A DNA stretch of 64,000 nt from Pseudomonas songnenensis (GTDB taxonomy: Bacteria > Pseudomonadota > Gammaproteobacteria > Pseudomonadales > Pseudomonadaceae), in the NCBI RefSeq assembly GCF_003696315.1, contig NZ_RFFN01000004.1, forward strand, positions 1 through 64,000, written 5' to 3'. The position numbers and the translations under genes are program-made. Shown here one piece after another: positions 43,568 through 52,766 of the stretch. The notes under the pieces are model-generated. The model searched no databases, had not been told where the DNA came from, and saw nothing but the letters and a program-made list of their open reading frames with translations. Numbering within the stretch: position 1 is the stretch's first letter; every line of letters starts with the position of its first letter.

Positions 43568-44293
43568 ATGACCTTTTCTGATCCAAACCTGCCGCACCTG
43601 ATTGCCGTCATCTGGTTTGTCGTCTGCTGGGCGGGGTACACCCGGTACGCGGGGTGGCGTGGGCGCGACACCGCCTGTCTGGCCAGTGTGTTGCACCTGT
43701 ATCGGCAGGACTGGATGCAGCGCCTGCTGTTGCGCGACAACCGAATCGCCGATGCCAACGTGATCGGCAATCTGGAACGAAACGCCTCCTTCTTCGCATC
43801 GAGCACGCTGATCATCCTTGCCGGTATCCTGACCGCGCTAGGTGCATCGGAACGTGCGGTTTCGCTGCTGGCCGACCTGCCGTTCGCCCAGCCAGTCAGC
43901 CGCGGGCTGTCGGAAATCAAGCTGCTTTGCCTGGCGGTGGTGTTCGTTTACGCCTTCTTCACCTTCAGCTGGTGCATGCGCCAGTACAACTTCGCAGCTG
44001 TGCTGGTGGCGTCGGCGCCGATGGTGGGCGAGCGCAACGTCAGCGACCAGGAGCGCAAGGCCTTTGCCGAGCGCGCGGCACGGGTCCTGTCCATGGCGGC
44101 CAATCAGTTCAACTTCGGCTTGCGTGCCTATTACTTCGGCATGGCGACGCTGGCCTGGTTCGTTCACCCGTGGTTCTTCATGCTCGTTACCACCGGCGTG
44201 GTATTGATCCTCTACCGTCGCGAATTTCACTCCGACGTGCTCGGGGTGATGGTGTTCACGCCAACTTCCCCGGCCGAAATGCCCAAGGAGTAG
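43568..44293 (+). CDS. DUF599 family membrane protein
   Basis: Protein of 241 residues with about four membrane helices. The segment ADANVIGNLERNASFFASSTLI and the following helices, plus FTFSWCMRQYNF, fit DUF599, a widespread family of unknown role. The ATG follows GAGGGCGTGCC. It is a single gene between brnQ and the thioesterase pair. Confidence 0.85.
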   Translation: MTFSDPNLPHLIAVIWFVVCWAGYTRYAGWRGRDTACLASVLHLYRQDWMQRLLLRDNRIADANVIGNLERNASFFASSTLIILAGILTALGASERAVSLLADLPFAQPVSRGLSEIKLLCLAVVFVYAFFTFSWCMRQYNFAAVLVASAPMVGERNVSDQERKAFAERAARVLSMAANQFNFGLRAYYFGMATLAWFVHPWFFMLVTTGVVLILYRREFHSDVLGVMVFTPTSPAEMPKE

Positions 44294-44351
44294 GGCGGTA
44301 TATGGCAAGTCGGTATCATGCGCGGCTTGATTCAATCCCCTGAGAACTCGA

Positions 44352-44813
44352 ATGAGCGATAGCCAGATACTCGAACGCACGCAGCGCTTCCTGTCCTTCC
44401 TGCGGCATTGCCAGGTGCTGGGTCTAAGTGTCGAACACGCCGACAGCAGAGGGCTGACCCTGCGCCTTCCGTACAGCGAGAAAATCATCGGCAACCCGGA
44501 AACCGGGGGCGTTCATGGCGGCGCTATCACCACGCTGATGGATACCACCTGCGGCATCTCCACCGCCTGTGCGTTGCCTGAACTTGAAGTCTGCCCGACG
44601 CTGGATCTGCGTATCGACTACATGCACCCAGCCGAGGCAGGTCACGATATCTTCGGTTTCGCCGAGTGTTATCGCGTTACGCCGACGGTGATCTTCACCC
44701 GCGGAGTCGCCTACCAGCGCGATATCAACGAACCCATCGCTCATGTGGTGGGCACGTTCATGCGCATGGGCAAGGCGAGCCAAGGCGTATTCAGCAAGGA
44801 TGGCGCGGCATGA
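44352..44813 (+). CDS. PaaI-type hotdog thioesterase (first of pair)
   Basis: Cytoplasmic hotdog-fold protein of 153 residues. The motif TGGVHGGAITTLMDTTCG carries the catalytic-region HGG and Asp of PaaI-like acyl-CoA thioesterases. Its stop overlaps the next gene's ATG as ATGA. Substrate unknown; a housekeeping acyl-CoA or aryl-CoA clearing role is plausible. Confidence 0.88.
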   Translation: MSDSQILERTQRFLSFLRHCQVLGLSVEHADSRGLTLRLPYSEKIIGNPETGGVHGGAITTLMDTTCGISTACALPELEVCPTLDLRIDYMHPAEAGHDIFGFAECYRVTPTVIFTRGVAYQRDINEPIAHVVGTFMRMGKASQGVFSKDGAA

Positions 44814-45253
44814 GCGAGCTCAATCTCAACGAACTGGTGCGCAACGCGCATGCCAGCAACGATTACGACTCCCTGATCAAACTCGTGCCATACGCCAAGC
44901 TGATCGGTATCGAATGCCTGCGGTTGGGCGACGAGATGGTGTTTCGTCTGCCGCAGAACGAGGACAACATCGGCAACCCGCTGCCGGCCATTCACGGTGG
45001 GGTGATTGCTGGCTTCATGGAGCACGCCGCGCTACTGCATCTGCTGATGTTCATGGGTGCGCCACATTTGCCCAAAATCATCGACTTCTCGATAGATTAT
45101 CTGCGTGCCGGTCACTATCGTGACACCTTTGCCGCCTGCCAGGTCTGGCGTCAGGGCCGTAGGGTCGCCAACGTAGCGATCACCGCCTGGCAGACCCATC
45201 AGGCCGAGCCCATCGCTACCGCCCGCTGCCATTTCAAGATCGACGAGCCCTGA
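44810..45253 (+). CDS. PaaI-type hotdog thioesterase (second of pair)
   Basis: Hotdog-fold protein of 147 residues that overlaps the previous thioesterase by 4 bp. It has the motif PAIHGGVIAGFMEHAALL, with Glu in place of the usual Asp or Thr, and the hotdog strand KIIDFSIDYLRAG. The start MSELNLNELV at 44810 is preferred to a far upstream in-frame ATG that would read through the first gene. The two may act as a heteromer, which is inference. Confidence 0.87.
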   Translation: MSELNLNELVRNAHASNDYDSLIKLVPYAKLIGIECLRLGDEMVFRLPQNEDNIGNPLPAIHGGVIAGFMEHAALLHLLMFMGAPHLPKIIDFSIDYLRAGHYRDTFAACQVWRQGRRVANVAITAWQTHQAEPIATARCHFKIDEP

Positions 45254-45322
45254 TGCTTTCGTCACGGGAAGCGGCGTCGCGGTGTGCGCCGACACCCTGT
45301 GCGATTGCGTGAAGGAACTCGA

Positions 45323-46561
45323 ATGGAAGCACTGTTGATACTTGGCGGCTTGCTGCTGATTCTCGCCGGTTTCATCTGGCTGATCAGTCAGGCGTTTGCG
45401 ACGAGCCTGTTGTGGGGATTGGGCAGCCTGCTGCCGCCGCTGACATTGGCCTTCGTGTTCAGCCACTGGCGGGTGGCACGCAAGGCGTTGATCCTGTCCT
45501 GCCTGGGCGTCATTCCACTGATCGTGGGGCTGTCCTTGCTGGCCAGTCGCGATGCGGAGCGACTGGAGGCGATTTTCAGCCTGCGCTGGTTGCCGACCCA
45601 CACGCAACCCGAACTTGCGATGAGCGTACGGGGAAAGCTGAACGGTCGCGAGTTTGCACCGCAACGAGGCGAGATCATCAATGGGGTATTGACCTTGCGT
45701 GAAGGTCAGGGCTTCTTTGCGCGCCAGGAGGTAACCATCCGCCTGCGCGAGCGATTCGAAGGTGCGTTGCGCATGGACGTGCTTCCCGACGATATCGGCA
45801 CCTTGCCGGAAGTCGAAATTGCCTGGCTGAGCCAGGATCAACAACTACCCGAATCGCGTCGCCTGGACCGTGGCTACACACTGCATCTCGATCTGCAGCC
45901 CGTCGCGCCGAACAAGCTGCGTGGCGATTTCCACCTCGTGCTGCCTCCGCAGTTTGAAACCAGCCTTACCGGTGTCGTCGAACTGTACACCGATCGCCTG
46001 CGCTACCTCGACGGCCAGGTCGATCGCCGCCACGACTCGCGCGATACCGTGGTATTCGTGATCGAGGATTACCTGCAGCGCCGGCATGCGAGCCGGCAGG
46101 TGACGCTGGAAACCGTACCCACGTTCACCTTGCCGGCCGATGAGCTGGAATTGGACGTTCAAGCGCAGATCAAAGGCGAACGGCAGACCTTTTCCCTGCG
46201 TCTTGGCAAGAGCGAGCAGGGCTGGCAGGTGAAGGGCGATGATTATCCGCCGTTGGCAGAATCTGTCGATGCGGTCGTGTCTGCCCGCAAGACGACCGAG
46301 GCAGTAAATGCCGAAACACCGCCGAGCAGTCTGGATCGGCGTCTGCGCTTTTCCATGGAGCAGGTGCTGCGCAACCCCGGTCGCTACCAGCACCTGCTGA
46401 TGCGCGCGCATACCGAGCGCGGTGGTGTCGCCGAAGGTCGTTTTGGTGGACTCGACAGCGAAGGCAATCTGATCATCAGGCGGGTCATTCGCGGGCCTGG
46501 CGAGGCTACGTACAACCTGGCGCCGGGCGAAATCGTGCTGTTGGAACTCGTCGAACCCTGA
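45323..46561 (+). CDS. Membrane-anchored protein of unknown function
   Basis: Protein of 412 residues. Three hydrophobic helices fill the first ~90 residues (MEALLILGGLLLILAGFIWL first). The rest is soluble and beta-rich, with repeated strands such as FEGALRMDVLPDDIGTLPE, and a C-terminal domain of about 80 residues (LRFSMEQVLRNPGRYQHLLM) that looks separate. I do not recognise a family; such genes are sometimes labelled MFS transporters, which the three helices do not support. The ATG follows AAGGAA. It precedes htpG and ends in a hairpin overlapping the htpG promoter. Confidence 0.75.
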   Translation: MEALLILGGLLLILAGFIWLISQAFATSLLWGLGSLLPPLTLAFVFSHWRVARKALILSCLGVIPLIVGLSLLASRDAERLEAIFSLRWLPTHTQPELAMSVRGKLNGREFAPQRGEIINGVLTLREGQGFFARQEVTIRLRERFEGALRMDVLPDDIGTLPEVEIAWLSQDQQLPESRRLDRGYTLHLDLQPVAPNKLRGDFHLVLPPQFETSLTGVVELYTDRLRYLDGQVDRRHDSRDTVVFVIEDYLQRRHASRQVTLETVPTFTLPADELELDVQAQIKGERQTFSLRLGKSEQGWQVKGDDYPPLAESVDAVVSARKTTEAVNAETPPSSLDRRLRFSMEQVLRNPGRYQHLLMRAHTERGGVAEGRFGGLDSEGNLIIRRVIRGPGEATYNLAPGEIVLLELVEP

Positions 46562-46599
46562 AGGGCCAGGACCGACGCCTGGCGGCGTCGGTCGCCCTT
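46561..46599 (+). terminator. Long hairpin at the end of the 412-residue gene
   Basis: AAGGGC (46561-46566) pairs with GCCCTT (46594-46599), and GACCGACGCC (46570-46579) with GGCGTCGGTC (46584-46593), with a CAG bulge and a TGGC loop. It starts at the last base of the stop codon. No long T run follows; its 3' arm is part of the htpG -35 element. Confidence 0.65.
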
Positions 46600-46624
46600 G
46601 AAATTCACCGTCATGCCCCCATCT
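46597..46624 (+). promoter_or_regulatory. sigma-32 heat-shock promoter of htpG
   Basis: CTTGAAA at 46597-46603, a 13-bp spacer and CCCCATCT at 46617-46624 match the sigma-32 consensus (CTTGAAA, CCCCATNT) at every defined base. The expected start gives a leader of about 50 nt before the htpG ATG. Confidence 0.9.
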
Positions 46625-46682
46625 GCCAGACATCGCCGCAGTCGCGGTCCGTGCCATTGAGATGATGTGGAGTTTGTAGACG

Positions 46683-48587
46683 ATGAGTGTGGAGACTCAA
46701 AAAGAAACCCTGGGCTTCCAGACTGAAGTGAAGCAGCTGCTTCATCTGATGATCCATTCGCTGTATTCCAACAAGGAAATCTTCCTGCGGGAGCTGATTT
46801 CCAATGCCTCCGATGCTGCCGACAAATTGCGCTTCGAAGCCCTGGCCAAGCCGGAGCTGCTCGAGGGCGGCGCCGATCTGAGGATTCGCCTCAGCTTTGA
46901 CAAGGATGCCAAGACGGTCACGCTGGAAGACAACGGCATCGGCATGAACCGCGATGACGTGATCGCGCATCTGGGCACCATCGCCAAATCCGGCACCGCC
47001 GACTTCCTGAAGAACCTCTCTGGCGACCAGAAGAAGGACTCGCACCTGATCGGCCAGTTCGGCGTGGGCTTCTATTCGGCCTTCATCGTCGCCGACAGGG
47101 TCGATGTCTACAGCCGTCGAGCCGGCACGCCGGCCAGCGAGGGCGTGCACTGGTCATCGGCGGGCGAGGGCGAGTTCGAAGTTGCCACGATCGAAAAGGC
47201 CGAGCGCGGTACCCGTATCGTCCTGCACCTGAAGAAGGACGAGGAAGAGTTCGCCGATGGCTGGCGCCTGCGCAACATCGTCAAGAAATACTCCGACCAC
47301 ATCGCACTTCCGATCGAGTTGCCGAAGGAGTTCCACGGCGAGGAGAAGGACAAGCCGGCCGAGCAGGAGTGGGAGACGGTCAACCGCGCCAGCGCCCTCT
47401 GGACCCGTCCACGCACCGAGGTGAAGGACGAGGAGTACCAGGAGTTCTACAAGCACGTCGCCCATGATGTCGACAATCCGCTGTCCTGGAGCCACAACAA
47501 GGTCGAGGGCAAGCTCGAGTACACCTCGCTGCTTTATGTGCCGGGCCGCGCGCCATTCGACCTGTATCACCGTGAGGCGCCGAAGGGCCTGAAGCTGTAC
47601 GTTCAGCGCGTGTTCATCATGGATCAGGCTGACGAGTTCCTGCCGCTGTACCTGCGCTTCATCAAGGGCGTGGTCGATTCCAACGACCTGTCGCTGAACG
47701 TATCCCGCGAAATCCTGCAGAAGGATCCGGTGATCGACTCGATGAAGTCAGCGCTGACCAAGCGTGTGCTGGACATGCTGGAGAAGCTGGCCAAGGACAA
47801 GCCCGAGGACTACAAGAAGTTCTGGTCGCAGTTCGGTCAGGTGCTCAAGGAAGGCCCGGCGGAAGACTTCGCCAACAAGGAGAAGATCGCCAGCCTGTTG
47901 CGCTTTGCCTCCACCAGCGACGCCACCGGCGAGCAGTCGGTTTCCCTCGCGGATTACCTGGGTCGCGTGAAGGAAGGCCAGGACAAGATCTACTACCTCA
48001 CCGGCGAGAGCTACGCGCAGGTCAAGAACAGCCCGCACCTCGAGGTCTTCCGCAAGAAGGGCATCGAAGTGCTGCTGCTGACTGATCGGATCGACGAGTG
48101 GCTGATGAGCTACCTCACCGATTTCGACGGCAAGCAGTTCGTTGATGTGGCACGCGGCGATCTGGATCTGGGCAAGCTGGACTCCGAAGAGGACAAGAAG
48201 GCACAGGAAGAGATCGCCAAGTCCAAGGAAGGTCTGATCGAGCGTCTCAAGGGCGCACTGGGTGACGAGGTCGCAGAAGTGCGTGTTTCCCATCGTCTGA
48301 CCGACTCGCCGGCGATCCTCGCCATCGGCGAGCAGGATCTCGGTCTGCAGATGCGGCAAATCCTCGAGGCGAGCGGCCAAAAGGTGCCGGAATCCAAGCC
48401 GATCTTCGAGATCAATCCGCAGCATCCGCTGATCGAGAAACTTGACGCCGAACCGGATGAAGATCGCTTCGCGGATCTCTCGCACATCCTGTTCGATCAG
48501 GCCGCACTCGCGGCGGGGGACAGCCTGAAAGATCCGGCTGCCTATGTGCAGCGTCTGAACAAGTTGCTGGTCGAGCTTTCAGCCTGA
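46683..48587 (+). CDS. htpG: Molecular chaperone HtpG (Hsp90)
   Basis: Bacterial Hsp90, 634 residues, assisting late folding and stress recovery. The N-terminal GHKL ATPase domain shows [30 protein letters not shown] and the lid region [15 protein letters not shown]. The middle domain has the catalytic-Arg region [10 protein letters not shown], and the C-terminal dimerisation domain is present. It is preceded by an excellent sigma-32 promoter and followed by a terminator shared with the convergent OsmC-like gene. Confidence 0.98.
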   Translation: MSVETQKETLGFQTEVKQLLHLMIHSLYSNKEIFLRELISNASDAADKLRFEALAKPELLEGGADLRIRLSFDKDAKTVTLEDNGIGMNRDDVIAHLGTIAKSGTADFLKNLSGDQKKDSHLIGQFGVGFYSAFIVADRVDVYSRRAGTPASEGVHWSSAGEGEFEVATIEKAERGTRIVLHLKKDEEEFADGWRLRNIVKKYSDHIALPIELPKEFHGEEKDKPAEQEWETVNRASALWTRPRTEVKDEEYQEFYKHVAHDVDNPLSWSHNKVEGKLEYTSLLYVPGRAPFDLYHREAPKGLKLYVQRVFIMDQADEFLPLYLRFIKGVVDSNDLSLNVSREILQKDPVIDSMKSALTKRVLDMLEKLAKDKPEDYKKFWSQFGQVLKEGPAEDFANKEKIASLLRFASTSDATGEQSVSLADYLGRVKEGQDKIYYLTGESYAQVKNSPHLEVFRKKGIEVLLLTDRIDEWLMSYLTDFDGKQFVDVARGDLDLGKLDSEEDKKAQEEIAKSKEGLIERLKGALGDEVAEVRVSHRLTDSPAILAIGEQDLGLQMRQILEASGQKVPESKPIFEINPQHPLIEKLDAEPDEDRFADLSHILFDQAALAAGDSLKDPAAYVQRLNKLLVELSA

Positions 48588-48605
48588 TTCGCAGCGCAAT
48601 GCCAG

Positions 48606-48637
48606 AACGGCCCGTCCATGACGGGCCGTTTTCGTTT
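48606..48637. terminator. Bidirectional terminator between htpG and the OsmC-like gene
   Basis: A 10-bp perfect stem AACGGCCCGT/ACGGGCCGTT (48606-48615 with 48621-48630) is followed by TTCGTTTG on the plus strand. It lies between two convergent stops. Confidence 0.85.
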
Positions 48638-48646
48638 GTCAGCGAC

Positions 48647-49081
48647 TCATAGCAACACGCTGACCAGACGGGTGCCGTGGGTGAGGTTGTCCGCCACCGG
48701 GCAACGTTTCTCGATCTGTTCGAGAAGCGCCTGTTTGCCAGCCCGGTCCAGATCGGCATCGATCTCGACGTTCACACGCAGTTCCTGAAAGCCTGGACGT
48801 ACCTCAGGATCGCGGCCAAGAAGACCGGCAGGGTCGTAATCGGCCTCGATCTCGAAGCGCATGCCGCGCAGTTCGATCTTCTGCTGATGGGCGATGAAAC
48901 GGCCTATGGTGCCGAAGCAGCCGGCCACGGCCGCGAGGATGGCCTCGAGAGGAGTTGGTCCAAGATCCTGGCCTGCTGCATTCTTCGGCTGGTCCATGGT
49001 CAGGCGGTGATTGCCGCACTCCACCACGATTGCCATTCCGGCGTTCAGTTCTCCGCGTGCGCTGATGGTTTTCAAAGCCAT
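48647..49081 (-). CDS. OsmC family protein
   Basis: Peroxiredoxin-like protein of 144 residues in the OsmC/Ohr superfamily, which reduces organic or fatty-acid peroxides. The two expected cysteines are Cys55 in AVAGCFG and Cys127 in EKRCPVA. The N-terminal strand GNHRLTMDQPKNAAGQDLGPTPLE fits the YhfA-like branch. The exact subgroup is uncertain. It converges with htpG. Confidence 0.87.
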   Translation of the reverse strand: MALKTISARGELNAGMAIVVECGNHRLTMDQPKNAAGQDLGPTPLEAILAAVAGCFGTIGRFIAHQQKIELRGMRFEIEADYDPAGLLGRDPEVRPGFQELRVNVEIDADLDRAGKQALLEQIEKRCPVADNLTHGTRLVSVLL

Positions 49082-49308
49082 GGTAGATTCCTTGCGAGCT
49101 GCATCTGAGAATTGGCGCGCCTAGCTGATGAAGCCGCGCGAGCGCCTGTTCTGGGGATACTAGAACCACCGTCCTGTGTCGGCTTTGATTCCAATCAATA
49201 CGGGGTGGGGTATCCGGTAAGGAGCAAGATGATGCTCGGGGACCTTGGCAAAGCTGAACGGTGATCACTGCTCACGGTCTACTCGCTGGCTGTCAGGAGG
49301 ACCGTGCT

Positions 49309-50334
49309 TTGTACATTCCCAGAATAATTTCCCTCGCCGCGCTTTGCTTGTTGCCGCTTGTAGCTGTAGCCGAAGGGCGCGAGTACCGTTATAGCGACGC
49401 ACATCTGCACTACGTCGATTTCTTCCAGGAAACCGATGGCATGCAGAAGCTGCTGGAGGCGATGGATGCCGGCGGCATCGACCATGTCATGATCAGCGGC
49501 ATTCCGGTGGCCAAGAAATGGCACGAGAACGAGCCCAAGCGTCCGCGCTATTACGCCGGTGACGATGCTCCGGTGTACTGGTATAGCGCCACCGATGTGC
49601 TGGTTGCCGCGGCCCTGGAGGAACTGGACGAGGAACAGCGCAAGCGCTTTCATCCCTTCCTCTCCGGTTTCAACCCCAACGACAAGAATGCCGATGCGCA
49701 TATCCGGCGCATGCTTGAGCTGCATCCGGGGCTCTGGCAGGGGCTGGGCGAGATTTTCACGCGTCATGACGATGTGACCGCCCTGACCGAAGGCGACACA
49801 CCGCGCGCCAATAACGAGGCGCTGGCCAGGGTTTATCACCTGGCAGCGGAGTTCGATCTGCCAGTGATGCTGCACTCCAACATCACCTCCAAGCGCGAGC
49901 GTAATCCGCTTTATCTGGTTGAGCTGGAAGAGCCACTGCGCAATCACCCGCATACCCGCTTCATCTGGGCGCATGCCGGTACCAGCATGGAGTTGCATCG
50001 ACATCAGGAGAAACTGACCTTCCTGCACGAAACGGTCAGCCGCCTGCTCGATGACTACCCGAACCTCTACATCGATCTGTCCTGGACCATGCTCAAGCCT
50101 TATTTGTTGAGTGAACAGGACAAGCCTGATCCGAAGTGGGTGGAGCTGGTGAAGCGGCATCCGACGCGTTTCGTCTTGGGATCGGATGTGGTGGGGCGCT
50201 TTGGCAGCCTGGCCGACGGTATGGCGGCATTCGCGCCGTTTCTCAATGCGTTGCCGGAGCGCGTCGCTCATCAGGTCGCACGCGACAACTTTCTCGCCCT
50301 GCTGCCCCGCAAGCGCCAGGACGCTCTGCGTTGA
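49309..50334 (+). CDS. Exported amidohydrolase-family (TIM-barrel) protein
   Basis: Predicted metal-dependent hydrolase of 341 residues (amidohydrolase 2 type). The start chosen is TTG at 49309, because AGGAGG lies 8 bp upstream and it yields a clean signal peptide (YIPRIISLAALCLLPLVAVA) with cleavage before EG. A GTG at 49261 has no ribosome site and would spoil the signal. Metal-ligand motifs: DAHLHYVDFF, VMLHSNITS, FIWAHAGTS and LGSDVVGRFG. Most family members are cytoplasmic, so export is notable. Substrate unknown. Confidence 0.82.
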   Translation: MYIPRIISLAALCLLPLVAVAEGREYRYSDAHLHYVDFFQETDGMQKLLEAMDAGGIDHVMISGIPVAKKWHENEPKRPRYYAGDDAPVYWYSATDVLVAAALEELDEEQRKRFHPFLSGFNPNDKNADAHIRRMLELHPGLWQGLGEIFTRHDDVTALTEGDTPRANNEALARVYHLAAEFDLPVMLHSNITSKRERNPLYLVELEEPLRNHPHTRFIWAHAGTSMELHRHQEKLTFLHETVSRLLDDYPNLYIDLSWTMLKPYLLSEQDKPDPKWVELVKRHPTRFVLGSDVVGRFGSLADGMAAFAPFLNALPERVAHQVARDNFLALLPRKRQDALR

Positions 50335-50397
50335 GTGTCATCAGGCTGTCATCGGCGCTTCATAGGCTCCTGTGTTTTCTTCGGACAGGAGTGTCAC

Positions 50398-50862
50398 ATG
50401 CCAGTGTTTCGTGCGTTTTCGCTATTCGGTCTGCTGCTCTTTAGCGGCCTAGCTGGGGCCGCGATAGAAGTCACCGGGCCGGTGGAGTATGGCCTGTTCA
50501 GCAACCCTCGGCTGGATCTGCAGCCAGGTGAGCGAGTATTGGGTCGCAGCGATCCTGCGATCGAGCAAACCACCCGCGTTCCGGCGCGACTGGGCGTCAA
50601 GTTCGGTGTGCGCTACAGGCTGCACGGCAAACGCGAGGGCGACATGCCGCTGACGCTGTTGTACCTCACCCCTGGAGTGGTGACGCCGGATGGACAGCGA
50701 CACGACAAGTTCGAAGTCGTACAGAAACTGGTGCCGGACAGCGTTCAGGACGTCATGGCGTTCGAATTCACCGAATCCCACGAACTCGTTGCTGGCGACT
50801 GGCTTTTCCTGGTCTTCCAGGGGGATCGCAAACTTGTTGAGCAGCACTTCATTGTGGAGTAA
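50398..50862 (+). CDS. DUF3859 family exported protein
   Basis: Protein of 154 residues with a signal peptide (MPVFRAFSLFGLLLFSGLAGA, cleavage before AIE). The rest is beta-rich (GVKFGVRYRLHG, LLYLTPGVVTPDG, DWLFLVFQGDRKLVEQHF) and matches my recollection of DUF3859. The ATG follows AGGAG. It lies 63 bp after the exported amidohydrolase and may be co-transcribed. Function unknown. Confidence 0.75.
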   Translation: MPVFRAFSLFGLLLFSGLAGAAIEVTGPVEYGLFSNPRLDLQPGERVLGRSDPAIEQTTRVPARLGVKFGVRYRLHGKREGDMPLTLLYLTPGVVTPDGQRHDKFEVVQKLVPDSVQDVMAFEFTESHELVAGDWLFLVFQGDRKLVEQHFIVE

Positions 50863-51015
50863 CTGACTCGATTCGCCTCCGTTCGTCGCTTAACCGGCTG
50901 GTATTCGACGAAATACCTCACGAACGTTCAAGTCAGCCGCCTGCGACACGATATGGCAGATGACGTCGTTGCCTGCCCGTCAGAGCAGCGCTGGATATTC
51001 GAGAGGACTGCCTCA

Positions 51016-52635
51016 ATGCTTGTTCGGAACATAAACGTGTCTCAGCGATCCGCGCTGGGTTTCGGCCTCATCGGTCTGATTGTCTTGTTGCTCGGTCTGT
51101 TTGCCATCTTGCAGATGGGCAAGATTCGTAGCGAAGCGGCAACGCTCAGCGATGAGTGGCTGCCCAGCATCGTCGCGCTCGGCAACCTCAACCAGCACAC
51201 CCTGCGCACGCGGATTCATACGCTGCGGCTGATCATCGATCGCACGCGGGTCGAAGAGAACCGCGCCACGCTGGCTCGTTTCCGCAACGAGCTGTCCAGC
51301 CTCGAGGATGCCTATCAGCGTACAGTGGACCATCCGCAGGAGCGCGAGCTGTTCCAGAACTACCTGCGCGCGCGTACGGCATTCGATGAGGTGCTGTCGG
51401 AAATCGTCCGTCTGGAAGGTCAGGGCCGGATCGAGGACGCCGTTGAGGTCGTTGGCTCCAGGCTGAACACGGCCGGTACCGCTTTGAACGAAGCGGTCGC
51501 CAGGATGGCTGCGTTCAACAACGAGCAATCCGCACTCTCGGCGGCCTCGGCTGCGGCCATCTTCCAGAGCTCGCAGGCCTGGATGATCGGGACGATCGTG
51601 CTCGCCGTGCTGCTGACGGTTGTGCTGGCATGGATTTTTACCCGCAGTATCGTCCAGCCATTGCAGCAGGCGGTGAGCATCGCCGAAGTGGTGGCCAGTG
51701 GTGACCTCACGCGGCATATCGACATCGTCGGCCGGGACGAACCGGCGCGATTGCTGACTGCGCTGCGCTCAATGCAGGAGCGCTTGCGTGGCACTATCCA
51801 GAGTATCTCTCATTCGTCCAGTCAGCTTGCCTCCGCGGCCGAGCAGCTGAACGTGGTAACTGAGGATTCGACCCGCGGGATGAGTCAGCAGAGCCACGAG
51901 ATCGAGCAGGCCGCCACCGCGGTCAACGAGATGACTGCAGCAGTGGACGAGGTGGCACGCAACGCCGTGGCTACCTCCGAGGCCTCCCGGGAGTCCGACG
52001 CGACGGCGCAGCATGGGCGCAATCAGGTGATCCGCACTGTCGATTCGATCGGCCAGCTGGCCGGCGACGTGACCCAGACCTCTGCCGAGGTCGAGCGGCT
52101 GGCGGCGCAGGTCCGCGATATCAGCAAGGTGCTGGATGTGATCCGTTCGATCGCCGAGCAAACCAACCTGCTGGCGCTCAACGCAGCTATCGAGGCCGCA
52201 CGAGCAGGTGATGCGGGGCGTGGCTTTGCCGTGGTGGCCGATGAAGTGCGGGCGCTGGCGCACCGGACCCAGCAGTCGACCCAGGAGATCGAGCAGATGA
52301 TCGGCGACGTGCATCAGGGCACCGACCGGGCTGTGCAGGCCATGCAGGTCAGTAACGAACGTGCCCGCACCACGCTGGACCTTGCGCGAGCGGCCGGCGA
52401 AGCACTGGAAGAGATCGCTGCAGCTATCAGTCAGATCTCCGAGCGTAACCTGGTCATCGCCAGCGCATCGGAAGAACAGGCTCAGGTTGCGCGGGAAGTC
52501 GATCGCAACCTGGTGAATATCCGCGACCTGTCGCTGCAGTCGTCCGCCGGGGCAAGCCAAACCAGTGCGGCAAGCCAGGAACTGGCACGGCTGGCGGTTG
52601 GTTTGAATGGCTTGGTCGGAGGCTTCCGAGTCTGA
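51016..52635 (+). CDS. Methyl-accepting chemotaxis protein (tandem copy 1)
   Basis: Transmembrane chemoreceptor of 539 residues. TM1 near 13-33, a helical four-helix-bundle-type periplasmic sensor (about 34-190), TM2 near 195-215, a HAMP linker, then a signalling domain with the CheA/CheW tip [20 protein letters not shown]. The start [10 protein letters not shown] at 51016 follows GAGAGG and gives the same length as copy 2; an in-frame ATG at 50953 adds a non-conserved leader. The sensor differs from copy 2 far more than the signalling half does. Ligand unknown. Confidence 0.92.
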   Translation: MLVRNINVSQRSALGFGLIGLIVLLLGLFAILQMGKIRSEAATLSDEWLPSIVALGNLNQHTLRTRIHTLRLIIDRTRVEENRATLARFRNELSSLEDAYQRTVDHPQERELFQNYLRARTAFDEVLSEIVRLEGQGRIEDAVEVVGSRLNTAGTALNEAVARMAAFNNEQSALSAASAAAIFQSSQAWMIGTIVLAVLLTVVLAWIFTRSIVQPLQQAVSIAEVVASGDLTRHIDIVGRDEPARLLTALRSMQERLRGTIQSISHSSSQLASAAEQLNVVTEDSTRGMSQQSHEIEQAATAVNEMTAAVDEVARNAVATSEASRESDATAQHGRNQVIRTVDSIGQLAGDVTQTSAEVERLAAQVRDISKVLDVIRSIAEQTNLLALNAAIEAARAGDAGRGFAVVADEVRALAHRTQQSTQEIEQMIGDVHQGTDRAVQAMQVSNERARTTLDLARAAGEALEEIAAAISQISERNLVIASASEEQAQVAREVDRNLVNIRDLSLQSSAGASQTSAASQELARLAVGLNGLVGGFRV

Positions 52636-52766
52636 CTTGAAGGTCGTCTGAACCCTGAACCAGATGCATTCTCAATCGCGATAAATATATTTGTTGTCGC
52701 TTGTCAAGTAATGCATGACCTTGCCCGATATACGGTTATATCCCGTAGTCGATGTGAGGTCTTGCT

